A DNA stretch of 46,119 nt from an uncultured Planctomycetaceae bacterium (GTDB lineage Bacteria; Planctomycetota; Planctomycetia; Planctomycetales; Planctomycetaceae). Of this stretch, positions 1 through 8,549 are shown piece after piece (the first letter of the stretch is position 1; each line of letters starts with the position of its first letter). A program made the position numbers and the translations under genes. The stretch is from assembly GCA_943787265.1 (NCBI GenBank), contig CALSLT010000045.1:1-46119 (forward strand), in the 5' to 3' direction. Below the pieces are notes generated by a model. It did no database searches, had not been told where the DNA came from, and was given only the letters and a program-made list of their open reading frames with translations.

Positions 1-941
1 CACATTCCATGCGCGAAGCCCGGCGGATCAATCCGGCGGTGGCACACGGCACACGCTTCGTTCCGTCTGGTGCTTTCGCAAGCGTCTCGCGAATCGTCGT
101 CGCTCCGCGGGTATCGGGCTCGATCGAACCGGCGCCCGGCGGAGGCGGATTCAGGCGGCAGGCCCAGCAGGTTCGTCAGGACAAAACTGCCGCGTTTGAC
201 AGGCGTCGTCACCGTTCCGTTGGCCGTCACCTTTGGCGATGCTGGCGTGCGCCAAGAATGCCGCCTCGAACGCTATCGGGGGCGGCAGCATCACTTTGCG
301 CATCTCTTCGCCTTCGACGTTCGGAATGCCGTAGTGTTCGGCGAGTTTCCGGTTGAGGAACGTGAAGTCCGAATCGATGAGCTTGGCGATGCTGACGTCT
401 TCATCGATGAGATGGCGGAACAGGAGCATTCGCGTTTCGGCCAGCATGGCTCGGCGGAGGACGTCGTCGTATTCCGGGTACAGGTACTTGCATCAGGCGT
501 GTGGTGGCGTCGATCAGTTCCAGATCCAGCCATTGGTCAAGAAACTCGTTGATGAACCGTTCGCTGCGTGGGGCATCAGACAGCATGCGGCTGACCTGAG
601 CATCCAGTGTTCTTGCGTCGGAGAGCTCTCCGTCACTCGCGAGCCCGCAGCAGTTCCTCATCAGGGAGGGCTGCGCCAGAGGAAGTATGACAACCGGCTG
701 GCGAGTGCTTGATCAGTCAGTGTTGTTTTCCCGTAGCGGAAGTCGTCAAGACTTGTGGATGATTTACTTTCAAGCTGCCGAAAGCCTTGACGACTCGCGC
801 TAACAATTGTTTCGTTCGTCAGGAACAACGTCTCGGGCGAAACCAGAATCGCTCGCAGCGGAACGCGAGCGCTGGCGATGAAGCCGCGTCGCGCTTTGAG
901 AGTCGGCATCGGCGAGACTGGTGAGGTCTGCGATCTCTTTG
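1..941 (-). pseudogene. C-terminal part of DUF1592/DUF1588 planctomycete cytochrome, frame-broken and cut by window edge
   Basis: This continues the gene that starts at 2156. Conserved blocks can be read one after another but in changing frames: FRRPVTDKEIADL (about 945-905), PLRAILVSPETLFL and ALASRLSYFLWRSPP (909-661), LSDAPRSERFINEFLDQWLD (about 600-530), DFTFLNRKLAEHYGIP (about 370-320), DTRGATTIRETLAK (about 118-80) and CAVCHRRIDPPGF (about 53-15). These are typical DUF1592 and DUF1588 blocks, the last being the CxxCH haem-type motif of the family. At least six changes of frame occur in about 950 nt, yet the amino acid motifs survive. That fits sequencing indels or very recent decay better than an old pseudogene. 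A 72 bp palindromic repeat (733-804) also adds about 24 codons between LFL and ALASRL. The gene continues past position 1. Confidence 0.75.
733..804. repeat. MITE-like palindromic repeat, copy 1 (inside the DUF1592 coding region)
   Basis: The two ends are imperfect inverted copies of each other: GTAGCGGAAGTCGTCAAGAC at the left and, on the other strand, GTTAGCGCGAGTCGTCAAGG at the right. A related element lies at 4665-4743. Here it is 72 bp (24 codons) long and encodes extra residues (around LESKSSTSLDDFRYG) between two conserved DUF1592 blocks, so it looks like an in-frame insertion into a gene. Confidence 0.65.
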
Positions 942-2156
942 TCAGTCACTGGAGCGCCGGAAGGCTCTGGGGGCCAGCGCTGCGACCGCGTCGCGAATGT
1001 GCTCGTAGTGGGACTTTGTCGTCACCGGTTTGTAGTAGCGACCGTTTGCAGCAGGTTCCCATTCGACGCCGGGGAACAGGGCTCGCGTACGTTGCGGAGG
1101 CCATGTGGATTCGAGCGGACCTTCGACGACCACCTTGCGAACCCGCACGCCTTCACCTTTGAATTCGCTCGCAGGCTGCGAGTTGTAAATGACTTTTCCG
1201 TCGGGCGCCGGTTCGAGTTCGTCGGCACTGACGTAGAAGTAGTCGTCAGGACGGAGGTATTGGGTTGCTGAAACCGTGCGGAGTTTCTCGTCGACATCCC
1301 AGGCCGCAAAGAGTTCGCTGTCGCCCTGGACGTCGTTTTGGCGTCTGAGGCTCATCGTGACCGAGGATCTCGGCTGATACGCCGAACCTGTGACGGTGAT
1401 GCGGTATCGGCCGGCGACGGGAATCCGCAGTCCGTTGTGGTCAGAACGCAGGTTGTAGTTCTGACCGCGAAACATGATGAGATCGTCTCCGGCTCGGAAG
1501 ACCGTACCACCGCCTCGTCGTACGGAGCGTTCAAACCACATTTGCATGTAACGCGAATTTACGTAGTCAAGCTCACTCGCCATTCTGGGTTTGGGGCCGA
1601 GTTGAATCGCTTCGTCGAGGGCGCCGTCGGCAGCCTTGAGGAAGCCTTTGACGTGCACACTGGACATATCCTGCTTCGCCGTGACGACATCTAAGGCCCC
1701 CGACTTGTTTCCGGGCGGAAGTAATTTCGCGATCTGGCCGCCGATGCCAAGCAGATCGTGCAGCGTGTGTTCGTATTCAAGTCGACTGAGTCTTCGCGAG
1801 GGGACTCGGCCGTGCTCTTGTTGCTGGCGGCGGTTGACCTCAAAGAGTTTCTTCTTGAGGAACGTCAGTGCAGTAGTTTGCGTTTGTGCGTCGGGACGAG
1901 GTTCCGATGCCGGTGGCATTTGGCCTTTCCGGATGCGGTCCACGATATTGACCCACGCACGAAACGTGTCGGCGTCTTCGAAATACCGATCGAGCTTCGT
2001 GAAGTCGAGACGCGTTTCCGTATTCTCGTCGTGACAGCCGATGCAGGACGACTCGATAAGCGGTTGGATTTCGTCCGCCTCGGCCGGTTGAACCCACGCC
2101 AACAATGCGCCTATGAGCACAACACGACGAGCCGTCGATAGTTGGACGACGGTCAT
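942..2156 (-). CDS. Secreted planctomycete cytochrome, PSCyt1/DUF1587 N-terminal part of a DUF1592 protein
   Basis: The ORF of 404 codons begins with a signal peptide (about residues 1-27, ending PAEA), followed by a haem motif CIGCH and the DUF1587 block LSRLEYEHTLHDLLGI. A middle region of about 150 residues looks like a beta-sandwich (VAGRYRITVTGSAYQP). The ORF stops at a frameshift near 945, where the DUF1592 domain should continue. The start ATG overlaps the stop of the upstream gene (ATGA, 2153-2156), so translation is probably coupled. Members of this family are secreted, haem-binding and common in planctomycetes; they usually sit beside sulfatases or DUF1501/1552 proteins, and their substrate is unknown. 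It is the last visible gene of the ECF-headed train. Confidence 0.85.
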   Translation of the reverse strand: MTVVQLSTARRVVLIGALLAWVQPAEADEIQPLIESSCIGCHDENTETRLDFTKLDRYFEDADTFRAWVNIVDRIRKGQMPPASEPRPDAQTQTTALTFLKKKLFEVNRRQQQEHGRVPSRRLSRLEYEHTLHDLLGIGGQIAKLLPPGNKSGALDVVTAKQDMSSVHVKGFLKAADGALDEAIQLGPKPRMASELDYVNSRYMQMWFERSVRRGGGTVFRAGDDLIMFRGQNYNLRSDHNGLRIPVAGRYRITVTGSAYQPRSSVTMSLRRQNDVQGDSELFAAWDVDEKLRTVSATQYLRPDDYFYVSADELEPAPDGKVIYNSQPASEFKGEGVRVRKVVVEGPLESTWPPQRTRALFPGVEWEPAANGRYYKPVTTKSHYEHIRDAVAALAPRAFRRSSD

Positions 2157-4630
2157 TTGTCGGAGCTGCTTTCTTTGCCGGAACTAACCGACTGAATGAA
2201 TGCGAGGAGATCGTAAATCTCGCCTTCCGAATACGTGTCCAGCAGACCGGTGGGCATCGTTGAAACGTCTGCAATTTTGCGTGCTTCAATCGACGACTTA
2301 CTGATCGTATCGATCTTGTCAGGTTTCAGCAGGTTGGGCAGCAGACGAATCTCATCATCCGATTCTTCGATAACAAGCCCCGTTCTCAGTCGCCCGTCAT
2401 CAGTCACGACCATCTGTGTCTGAAACTTCTTGTGAATCTCGGCAGACGGTTTGACCATTTGGGTGAGCAACTTTGAGCCTTTGAAGCGTTTCGTGACTTC
2501 TGTCAGATCAGGGCCGAGTTTCTTTTCACCAGGCCCGATGTTGTGGCAGCGGCTGCAGGTGGCCTGCTCAAAAATCCGTTTGCCTTGAGCGAGGTTGCGA
2601 TCGCCCAGATTGTCCGGCGCGTTGCCAAACCAGTGATGCTGCCACTTCTTCACGAATCGCCGTTTCACCGGGGTGTCGTTGTTGATGATGTAGTCGATGA
2701 TCTTCACGTAGAACTGGCCGTCGTTCCTGCGGTTCGGGTGAGTCTGTCGGAATTCATTCCACAACGAACCCGCGAGGCTGCGTTTGTGTTTTGGGAAGGC
2801 GGACAGGCGTGAGTCGACCCACTTTTGGTGCGGCATCTTCTTGTACGCTTCTGGCAGCGGATTAGCGTCGATTCTCGCGTACAGTAGTGCTCGCTCAGAA
2901 TCCATTTTGCGTTCCACCTTCGGAGCGGTGGCGAGATTTCCGATGTCGTGATTGCCGTCGTAATGCTTCGGCGTGAGTTTGATGCCTCCGCCTTCTGGTA
3001 ATTCCTTTGGCAATGAGATTCGGATCACAGCCCCGACGCCTCGTTCCATGTGCCGAGCTGGCCCTGAGGTGCTTGTCCACACGCTGCCGTCGTCGTCGAA
3101 TTCGATTTCGCGCGTGTAGGAGACTCGGGTGGGCAGACGGTATTCAACCAGCGATTCGGTCGCCGGGTCGAAGCGGTTGATGGTGTCGTTGCCCGTCCCG
3201 CAAACCCAGACGATACCGTCTTTGTCGACGTTCAACGCGTATGGAATCTGGTTTTCGGCGTTCGGCAATTCGTAGACCGTCCAGTATTCGGTTTCAGGGT
3301 CGAATTTTGCAAAAACACCGGACCCGAAACCCGGCACCCAGATCTTGCCGTCGGGAGCAATATGCAGTCGACGGGGGCCTCGGAAGGGTGGGTTCCATTC
3401 TTTGATGTCGCCGTCCGGAGCGGTCGGGTCAATGCGGCCGATGCGATTGCCGTTCAGCTTGGAATACCAAATCGTTCCATCAACAGGCGAATAGTCGATT
3501 CCGTACGGCGTGATGCCGCGCGATTCACCTCGTCCCGCCCCCATCGCCTGCCCCGCAGTCAACAGCTTGTATTCCTTCACGAATCCTGTTTTCGGATGAA
3601 TGGAAAAACAGGAATTCGAACCGGCGTCCGTGTACCAGATCAGGCCCTCGGGATCTTTGGGATTGATTCGCAGAGTGTGCGGATAGTTGCCTCGTTTCTT
3701 GGGAGCTTCGGCGCTGCTGTAAACGTCGAATTTGCCCGTTTCGATGTCGTAGCGAGCCATGTGGCCACTGGCACACATCGTCGTCCACAGGCTGCCATCA
3801 TTGGCAGTTTCAATGGAATGGGGTGCGTGGGCTCCGCGTGGAAACCTGATGGCTGTCCGTTCGCCGGTTTTGGGATTCAACGCGATCATCCGTCCCCGAC
3901 TGATGTTGACCGCGTAAACAAGTCCGTCTCGCCCAAGCTCCAGATCATGAAAGGAACCTTCCAGCGGCTTGTCCATTTCCCACATCGTGATCGTTGCTGC
4001 GGCCGCCATTCCTGTCGGTGCCGGCGGCGGAACGAAAGTCGGCCACTTGTCGACGGCGTCGTCTTTGTAGGTGTTCATGAGACGCGGAATGATCGTGTTC
4101 TGAGTGTGCGGGTAAAGACCGCCGAAACCGTCCATGCGCCGCAGCATCGTTTCCCAATCGACCGGCTTTTCAGGTGTGCGAAACCCAAGCGTCCCGAGCT
4201 GGTGACAATACGAGCACATCATCTTGAAATTCAGTTTGTCGCGCGGGTTGTCGAAAGCCAGCATGCTGAACGCACTGCTCGCCGGGCGTTGCAACTCCAA
4301 CTCCTCGCCAACGGCTGGGCGAGTCTTGATCACCATGTCTTTCGTTCCGGCGGCGACATCGCTGATCCACTCATCGGCAAGTCCCATCAGCCGCGTGCGA
4401 ATGTTGTGATCAACCTTTCGCAGACCCGTGAATTCGAACGAACCATCCTGCTGTGTGAACACGGACGTCCATTTGCGATGCTCGTCGTCAATGGCCGACA
4501 CCATGACGCCTCCGACTGGCTTCCCAGACTCGTCGGATACCGTTCCGTGGATGGTCTCGGCCTGGGTCGACGCGTTCATCATCTGAAGACTCGCCGTAGC
4601 GACGACGAAGAAATATATCCGGTTTCTCAT
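2153..4630 (-). CDS. Secreted two-haem protein: carboxypeptidase-regulatory-like domain, Vgb-like beta-propeller, cytochrome c
   Basis: This is an 825-residue secreted protein. A signal peptide covers about 1-24 and a carboxypeptidase-regulatory-like (prealbumin-like) domain about 27-105 (GTVSDESGKPVGGVMVSAID). A first haem motif, CSYCH, lies at about 139-143. A virginiamycin-B-lyase/NHL-like beta-propeller follows at about 215-560, with repeats such as GTIWYSKLNGNRIGRID and GIVWVCGTGNDTINRFDP. A segment at about 584-647 also occurs in the neighbouring sulfatase-PQQ fusion. The C-terminal haem domain has CSRCHNIGPGEKKLGPDLT, typical of planctomycete TIGR02603 proteins. Vgb-like domains in such proteins need not be lyases. 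It is probably a periplasmic or extracellular electron-transfer or substrate-sensing protein. Its stop overlaps the start of the next gene (ATGA). Confidence 0.85.
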   Translation of the reverse strand: MRNRIYFFVVATASLQMMNASTQAETIHGTVSDESGKPVGGVMVSAIDDEHRKWTSVFTQQDGSFEFTGLRKVDHNIRTRLMGLADEWISDVAAGTKDMVIKTRPAVGEELELQRPASSAFSMLAFDNPRDKLNFKMMCSYCHQLGTLGFRTPEKPVDWETMLRRMDGFGGLYPHTQNTIIPRLMNTYKDDAVDKWPTFVPPPAPTGMAAAATITMWEMDKPLEGSFHDLELGRDGLVYAVNISRGRMIALNPKTGERTAIRFPRGAHAPHSIETANDGSLWTTMCASGHMARYDIETGKFDVYSSAEAPKKRGNYPHTLRINPKDPEGLIWYTDAGSNSCFSIHPKTGFVKEYKLLTAGQAMGAGRGESRGITPYGIDYSPVDGTIWYSKLNGNRIGRIDPTAPDGDIKEWNPPFRGPRRLHIAPDGKIWVPGFGSGVFAKFDPETEYWTVYELPNAENQIPYALNVDKDGIVWVCGTGNDTINRFDPATESLVEYRLPTRVSYTREIEFDDDGSVWTSTSGPARHMERGVGAVIRISLPKELPEGGGIKLTPKHYDGNHDIGNLATAPKVERKMDSERALLYARIDANPLPEAYKKMPHQKWVDSRLSAFPKHKRSLAGSLWNEFRQTHPNRRNDGQFYVKIIDYIINNDTPVKRRFVKKWQHHWFGNAPDNLGDRNLAQGKRIFEQATCSRCHNIGPGEKKLGPDLTEVTKRFKGSKLLTQMVKPSAEIHKKFQTQMVVTDDGRLRTGLVIEESDDEIRLLPNLLKPDKIDTISKSSIEARKIADVSTMPTGLLDTYSEGEIYDLLAFIQSVSSGKESSSDK

Positions 4631-4664
4631 AAATCAGTTCCTGCTCTGGTTGCTGTATGCCCTG

Positions 4665-4743
4665 GTAGCGAAAGTCGTCAGGACTTTCGGCATTCGTCAG
4701 TATCGAAGTGTCGCGGGCCGAAGCTCTTGACGAGTTTTGCTGC
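4665..4743. repeat. MITE-like palindromic repeat, copy 2 (intergenic within the operon)
   Basis: The element is 79 bp with imperfect inverted ends: GTAGCGAAAGTCGTCAGGAC at the left and, on the other strand, GCAGCAAAACTCGTCAAGAG at the right. Its end sequence matches the copy at 733-804. It fills the 159 nt gap between the sulfatase-PQQ gene and the Vgb-like gene, so it would be transcribed and could form a strong hairpin within the operon mRNA. Confidence 0.65.
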
Positions 4744-4789
4744 ATCTAACCACAGAAACGATCGAGTCGTGGACTTACAATCTGGGAGT

Positions 4790-7423
4790 TCACTCGTTTG
4801 CGGCTGAGGTATCGAGCACGGTGGCCTCAATGATCAGCTCTCGGAATCGATTGTCCGGAACGTCGTTCAGCAACTTCAGAAACGTGATCAGCTGCGAGAC
4901 GTCCGTTTCACTCAGACGCATTCCGGAGTATTCGTCGCTGATCTCATCCGCTTTTCCAGACGGCTTCAGTTTCGCCGCGTTGAGCTTCTTCTGGAGTGCG
5001 GCCCGCAGGTCGACACCTCGCTTACCGAGATTCCGCAGCGACGGAGTCAGGACTGGTTTGCCATTCTTCTCGACGACGTGAGATTTGCCGTCCGTGAAAT
5101 CCGGCAGGTTGTGGCATGCGGCACAGTTACCGACGCTTGTCGCTCCGTCTGCACGAAGGAACGTCTTGAATCCCTCGTAAGCATCACGCCCCATACCTGG
5201 GGGAGTCTTAATCTGAACGCGGCCTTCCTGATTCGCCAGACGGCCGAAGATGCGACCACCGAACTCTTCCGCTTCCTCGTCGTCGTATGGTTTGTCGGGC
5301 AGGCGATTCAAATACGAGAACGCATCGAAGACAGAGCGTTTTGTTGTGCCGAGCCGGTGAATGCGAGTCTTCTTTTCGATGCTCGCGACTGATTCGGTGC
5401 CCGCTGCGCTTTCCTGAATGCAGTAGAGCGATTTTCGTCCCCGCAGGAACAGCTGCGTGCCAACGATGGCTGGCGATGCGTTGAATTCATCGTCGAGCTT
5501 GTTCGTGGCCAGAGCATCCAGATTGCCGGAATGCTTAATGACAAGCGTCGTTCCGTTTCGCCCTGTGAAGTAAACCCGTCCGTCAGCTCCGACTGGCGAC
5601 GAATAGATGTTTGATATACTCGGAAGGCGCGAGCGTTCGATGACGGTGTTACCGTTTTCGGAATCGACAGCGGTCAGGATGCCCTGATTCGACTGTGTAA
5701 AGTAAATCAGCCCGTCGTAAAGCGCTGGAGACGGCACATACGGTGTGCCCTTTTTAATTGACCAGATGATGCTGTCAGAATCGGAAATGTCTCCTTTGGC
5801 ATCCAGCGGCAATGCAAGGAGTGAATATCCCTGATAGCCGCTCATGCAATAAACGACGTTGCCATCCACAACCGGACACGGAGTCACGTTGCCCGTCAGG
5901 CCGCTGCACTGCCAGATGATGTCGCCAGTGTCGAGGTCATAACTCCGAACAAACTTCGACGCGGAGGTAACGACCTGTGTCTTTCCGCCGTATTCGATAA
6001 CGCGAGGTGTCGCCCAGGCATTGGGCTCGTCGCGTTCCTTTTTCCAGAGTGTGTCGCCGGTTTTCGCATCGAGCACTTCGATCGTCGATTGCCGAGCCTG
6101 GTCGCGAACGATGACGACGCGTCCTTTGTGAACGACCGGTGAGCAGCCTTCGCCCAGACTGGCTCCGACGTAGGCCTTGCCCAATTGTCGTTCCCACAAC
6201 TTCTCCCCATCGAGGTCGTAGCAGTAGAAGCCTGCCGACCCAAACCAACAGTAGAGCCGCTCGCCATCAGTTGTCGGGGATGCGGACGCAAAGTCAGCAT
6301 CGTTATGTGTGCCTTCGTGTGGCACATGCTCGCTTGCTGTCTGGCGCCATAATTCTTTGCCGGAGTTCCGGTCAAGACACACGACCTCAAACTTGTAGAA
6401 CGTATTTGGATGCGTAATGCCGAAGACGCGTTTCGGCTGGTCTTCAGGTTTGGGCCGTTTCGGATCGACATGTCCGGTGTTGATTGCCGTCAGGATGAAA
6501 ACTTTGTCTCCCCAGACGATGGGAGACGCGTTGCCTTTGCCGTCGATCGCGACTTTCCACTTAATGTTCTTGTCTTCGCTCCATTCAATCGGCGGCTTTG
6601 CCGTGCGACCGACTCCGTTTGCTTCCGGACCTCGCCACTGGTGCCAGTGAAGGGCCTTGGGATCGATGTCTGAAACGGCCGTGCTCTGCCGTGGTTTCCA
6701 TAATGAAGCCGACTTGTCTGCCGACGCTGGCCGTGCCGGCGAGGCGTCAGGCAGTTTCTCTCCGCCGGCCACGTATTCGAGAATTCGAACAAACGACATG
6801 CCTGCGTTCTTCATCTTCGGCTGCAGACGCCGCTTCTCCTTCCAGAGTCTGCCAATGCGGCCGCGCTGCTCCGGCTTGAGTGTTTCCAATCGTCGGTCGA
6901 CCCACGGTTGATGGTTGCTGACGTCGTATCCGTCGGGAAGCTCTGTCAGGTCAATCCGCGCCAGCAGACCGCTTAACTCCCAGTCTTCCGGCGAGAGCTT
7001 GGGCGATGAAGGATTGCTCGACGCCGTCTCCTTTGGTTCTTGCCCCCATTCGGGAGCATCCGCCATGACACTCCGGTAGATGGCGGCGGCCTGTTCTTTC
7101 AATCGGGCAGCGAGTTCGGGGCGCTCTTTCGCAATGTCGTTTTCCTGACCGAGATCCTTGGAGAGGTCATACAGTTGGACACGACCAAGTCCGCTCTTTT
7201 TGAGCTCCGGGATCCAAGACTCCTGGAAGTAATACAATCTCCGGTGTTGATCCCTCAGTCGATTGGCCTCGGGATTGGCGAATTTCCCGTTGAACATGCG
7301 CGAGCGAAGATCCATTCCGCCCAGCTCTTTCTCAAGATCATCGCCGAGGACTTCTTTGACTTGCTCCATGAGTCGATCGGCGGTTTTAGAAGTCGATTGG
7401 CGATTTCGCAGTGCTGGAGGCAA
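4790..7423 (-). CDS. C-terminal part of sulfatase fusion: sulfatase tail, shared linker domain, PQQ-like propeller, cytochrome c
   Basis: This ORF of 877 codons starts inside a sulfatase C-terminus (LYDLSKDLGQENDIAKERPE, then APEW). Without any break it runs into a segment of about 65 residues shared with the 2153-4630 protein (HQPWVDRRLETLKP), then a PQQ/BamB-like beta-propeller opening with HWHQWRGPEANGVG. It ends in a haem domain, CAACHNLPDFTDGKSHVVEK, like the C-terminal part of di-haem peroxidase/MauG-type proteins. It lies in the same frame as 7445-8548. Between them (about 7392-7465) the expected sulfatase sequence VVRVGDHTLFASSTAKSPID reads in another frame, so two compensating indels split one gene of about 1250 codons. 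The fusion itself does not depend on those indels. It probably acts in the periplasm or extracellularly. Confidence 0.85.
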   Translation of the reverse strand: MPPALRNRQSTSKTADRLMEQVKEVLGDDLEKELGGMDLRSRMFNGKFANPEANRLRDQHRRLYYFQESWIPELKKSGLGRVQLYDLSKDLGQENDIAKERPELAARLKEQAAAIYRSVMADAPEWGQEPKETASSNPSSPKLSPEDWELSGLLARIDLTELPDGYDVSNHQPWVDRRLETLKPEQRGRIGRLWKEKRRLQPKMKNAGMSFVRILEYVAGGEKLPDASPARPASADKSASLWKPRQSTAVSDIDPKALHWHQWRGPEANGVGRTAKPPIEWSEDKNIKWKVAIDGKGNASPIVWGDKVFILTAINTGHVDPKRPKPEDQPKRVFGITHPNTFYKFEVVCLDRNSGKELWRQTASEHVPHEGTHNDADFASASPTTDGERLYCWFGSAGFYCYDLDGEKLWERQLGKAYVGASLGEGCSPVVHKGRVVIVRDQARQSTIEVLDAKTGDTLWKKERDEPNAWATPRVIEYGGKTQVVTSASKFVRSYDLDTGDIIWQCSGLTGNVTPCPVVDGNVVYCMSGYQGYSLLALPLDAKGDISDSDSIIWSIKKGTPYVPSPALYDGLIYFTQSNQGILTAVDSENGNTVIERSRLPSISNIYSSPVGADGRVYFTGRNGTTLVIKHSGNLDALATNKLDDEFNASPAIVGTQLFLRGRKSLYCIQESAAGTESVASIEKKTRIHRLGTTKRSVFDAFSYLNRLPDKPYDDEEAEEFGGRIFGRLANQEGRVQIKTPPGMGRDAYEGFKTFLRADGATSVGNCAACHNLPDFTDGKSHVVEKNGKPVLTPSLRNLGKRGVDLRAALQKKLNAAKLKPSGKADEISDEYSGMRLSETDVSQLITFLKLLNDVPDNRFRELIIEATVLDTSAANE

Positions 7424-7444
7424 AAAGTGTGTGGTCGCCCACTC

Positions 7445-8548
7445 TCACGACCATGTTTGCCCCGCCATCCAAAACAGAGGCTGATGCCTCTTGAAGGAAC
7501 CGGAGCTAGTGAGCAACGGCGCGAGGTCGGAGCCGTCGAGATGCACGCCCCTTGGTTTGTCGATGCCGATCAGACCACACAGAGTCGGGAGAAGATCGAC
7601 GACTCCAGCCGGTTCGTTCTCGACGCGTCCGCCGGGATCCCACCTTTCCAGTGGAAGATGCCCGGGACGCGGTGCCCGCCTTCGAAGAGCGACCCCTTTC
7701 TTGCCTCGCAGTTCACCGTTTCGCTCCTGCAGGTAGCTGCCGTTGTCGGAAGCGTAGACAATGATGGTGTTGTCGAGCTCGCCGAGTTTTTCGAGCCTGG
7801 CAACGAGTCGCCCGATGGCCCGATCCGTATTGTCGATGGTGCCACTGTAGATCGCGGCCCGTTCGTTGAGCGCGCCATACTGGGAAACGATGTCGTCGGG
7901 CGCCGCGATCGGGTCGTGGGGTTCATTGAACCAGAGATTAAGGAAGAAGGGTTCGTCGCCGTCGCGCTTTTGATCGATCCAGGTGAGGGCTTCGTCAACG
8001 ACGATCTGGCAGGAATAGCCTTTCATCGGCCCCACGCGTTTGCCATTGCGCAGGAAGTTGGTTGGGTTCTTGTGACTCTTTCCCGGGCCGTTGACGACGC
8101 CGAACCAGTAGTCGAAGCCATGATCGGCCGGGGTGGGATTCTCGCGATTCTGAACGGGCATGCCGAGGTGCCACTTGCCAAAGTGAGCCGTGGCGTAACC
8201 GTTTTCCTTGAGCACTTCGGCGATGGTTGTTTCGCTCGTCAGGAGGTGCATCCGGTGAAAGCGTTCGTCGAGGACGGAATAGACTCCGGTGCGATGGTGG
8301 TTGCGGCCCGTGAGAAAAGTGGCTCGCGAGGGAGAGCAGGTAGGGGCTCCCGAGTGAAAGTCGGTGAAGCGCACGCCACCGGCGGCCAGCTTGTCGAGGA
8401 CGGGCGTCTTGACCGGACCGTCGTAGCAGCCGATGTCGCGGTAGCCAAGATCGTCGACGTAGAGCGTGACGACATTCGGCGGCTTGTCTCCGGCAAAACC
8501 GGGGCAAACCAGAAGTACGGCAAATAGAAATGTGAGGACGGGTTTCAC
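7445..8548 (-). CDS. N-terminal catalytic domain of the sulfatase-PQQ-cytochrome fusion
   Basis: A GTG start at 8548 is preferred over the upstream ATG at 8572. It has an AGGAG seven nt upstream and lies just after the stop of the preceding sulfatase (TAA at 8552-8550), and it gives a clean signal peptide (VKPVLTFLFAVLLVCPGFA). The type I sulfatase signature CSPSRATFLTGR carries the cysteine that is converted to formylglycine. Other family motifs seen are YVDDLGYRDIG, HFGKWHLGM and YASDNGSY. Between about 7640 and 7710 the expected GSLFEGGHRVPGIFHWKGG is in a different frame, apparently from an extra G in a GGGG run plus a missing base downstream. The terminal in-frame TGA (7447-7445) comes from the second indel pair. 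The substrate cannot be told from the sequence. Confidence 0.85.
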   Translation of the reverse strand: MKPVLTFLFAVLLVCPGFAGDKPPNVVTLYVDDLGYRDIGCYDGPVKTPVLDKLAAGGVRFTDFHSGAPTCSPSRATFLTGRNHHRTGVYSVLDERFHRMHLLTSETTIAEVLKENGYATAHFGKWHLGMPVQNRENPTPADHGFDYWFGVVNGPGKSHKNPTNFLRNGKRVGPMKGYSCQIVVDEALTWIDQKRDGDEPFFLNLWFNEPHDPIAAPDDIVSQYGALNERAAIYSGTIDNTDRAIGRLVARLEKLGELDNTIIVYASDNGSYLQERNGELRGKKGVALRRRAPRPGHLPLERWDPGGRVENEPAGVVDLLPTLCGLIGIDKPRGVHLDGSDLAPLLTSSGSFKRHQPLFWMAGQTWS

Positions 8549-8549
8549 G

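Noticed and set aside
3362..4807. Long plus-strand ORF of 481 codons
   Set aside because: It is antisense to the Vgb-like cytochrome gene and has no family motifs.
7445..7447. In-frame TGA in the sulfatase fusion as a possible selenocysteine codon
   Set aside because: The conserved sulfatase sequence continues in another frame around it, so it results from an indel pair; no Sec-type position is known there.
7040..8527. Long plus-strand ORF of 495 codons
   Set aside because: It is antisense to the sulfatase fusion, which has clear family motifs and a signal peptide.
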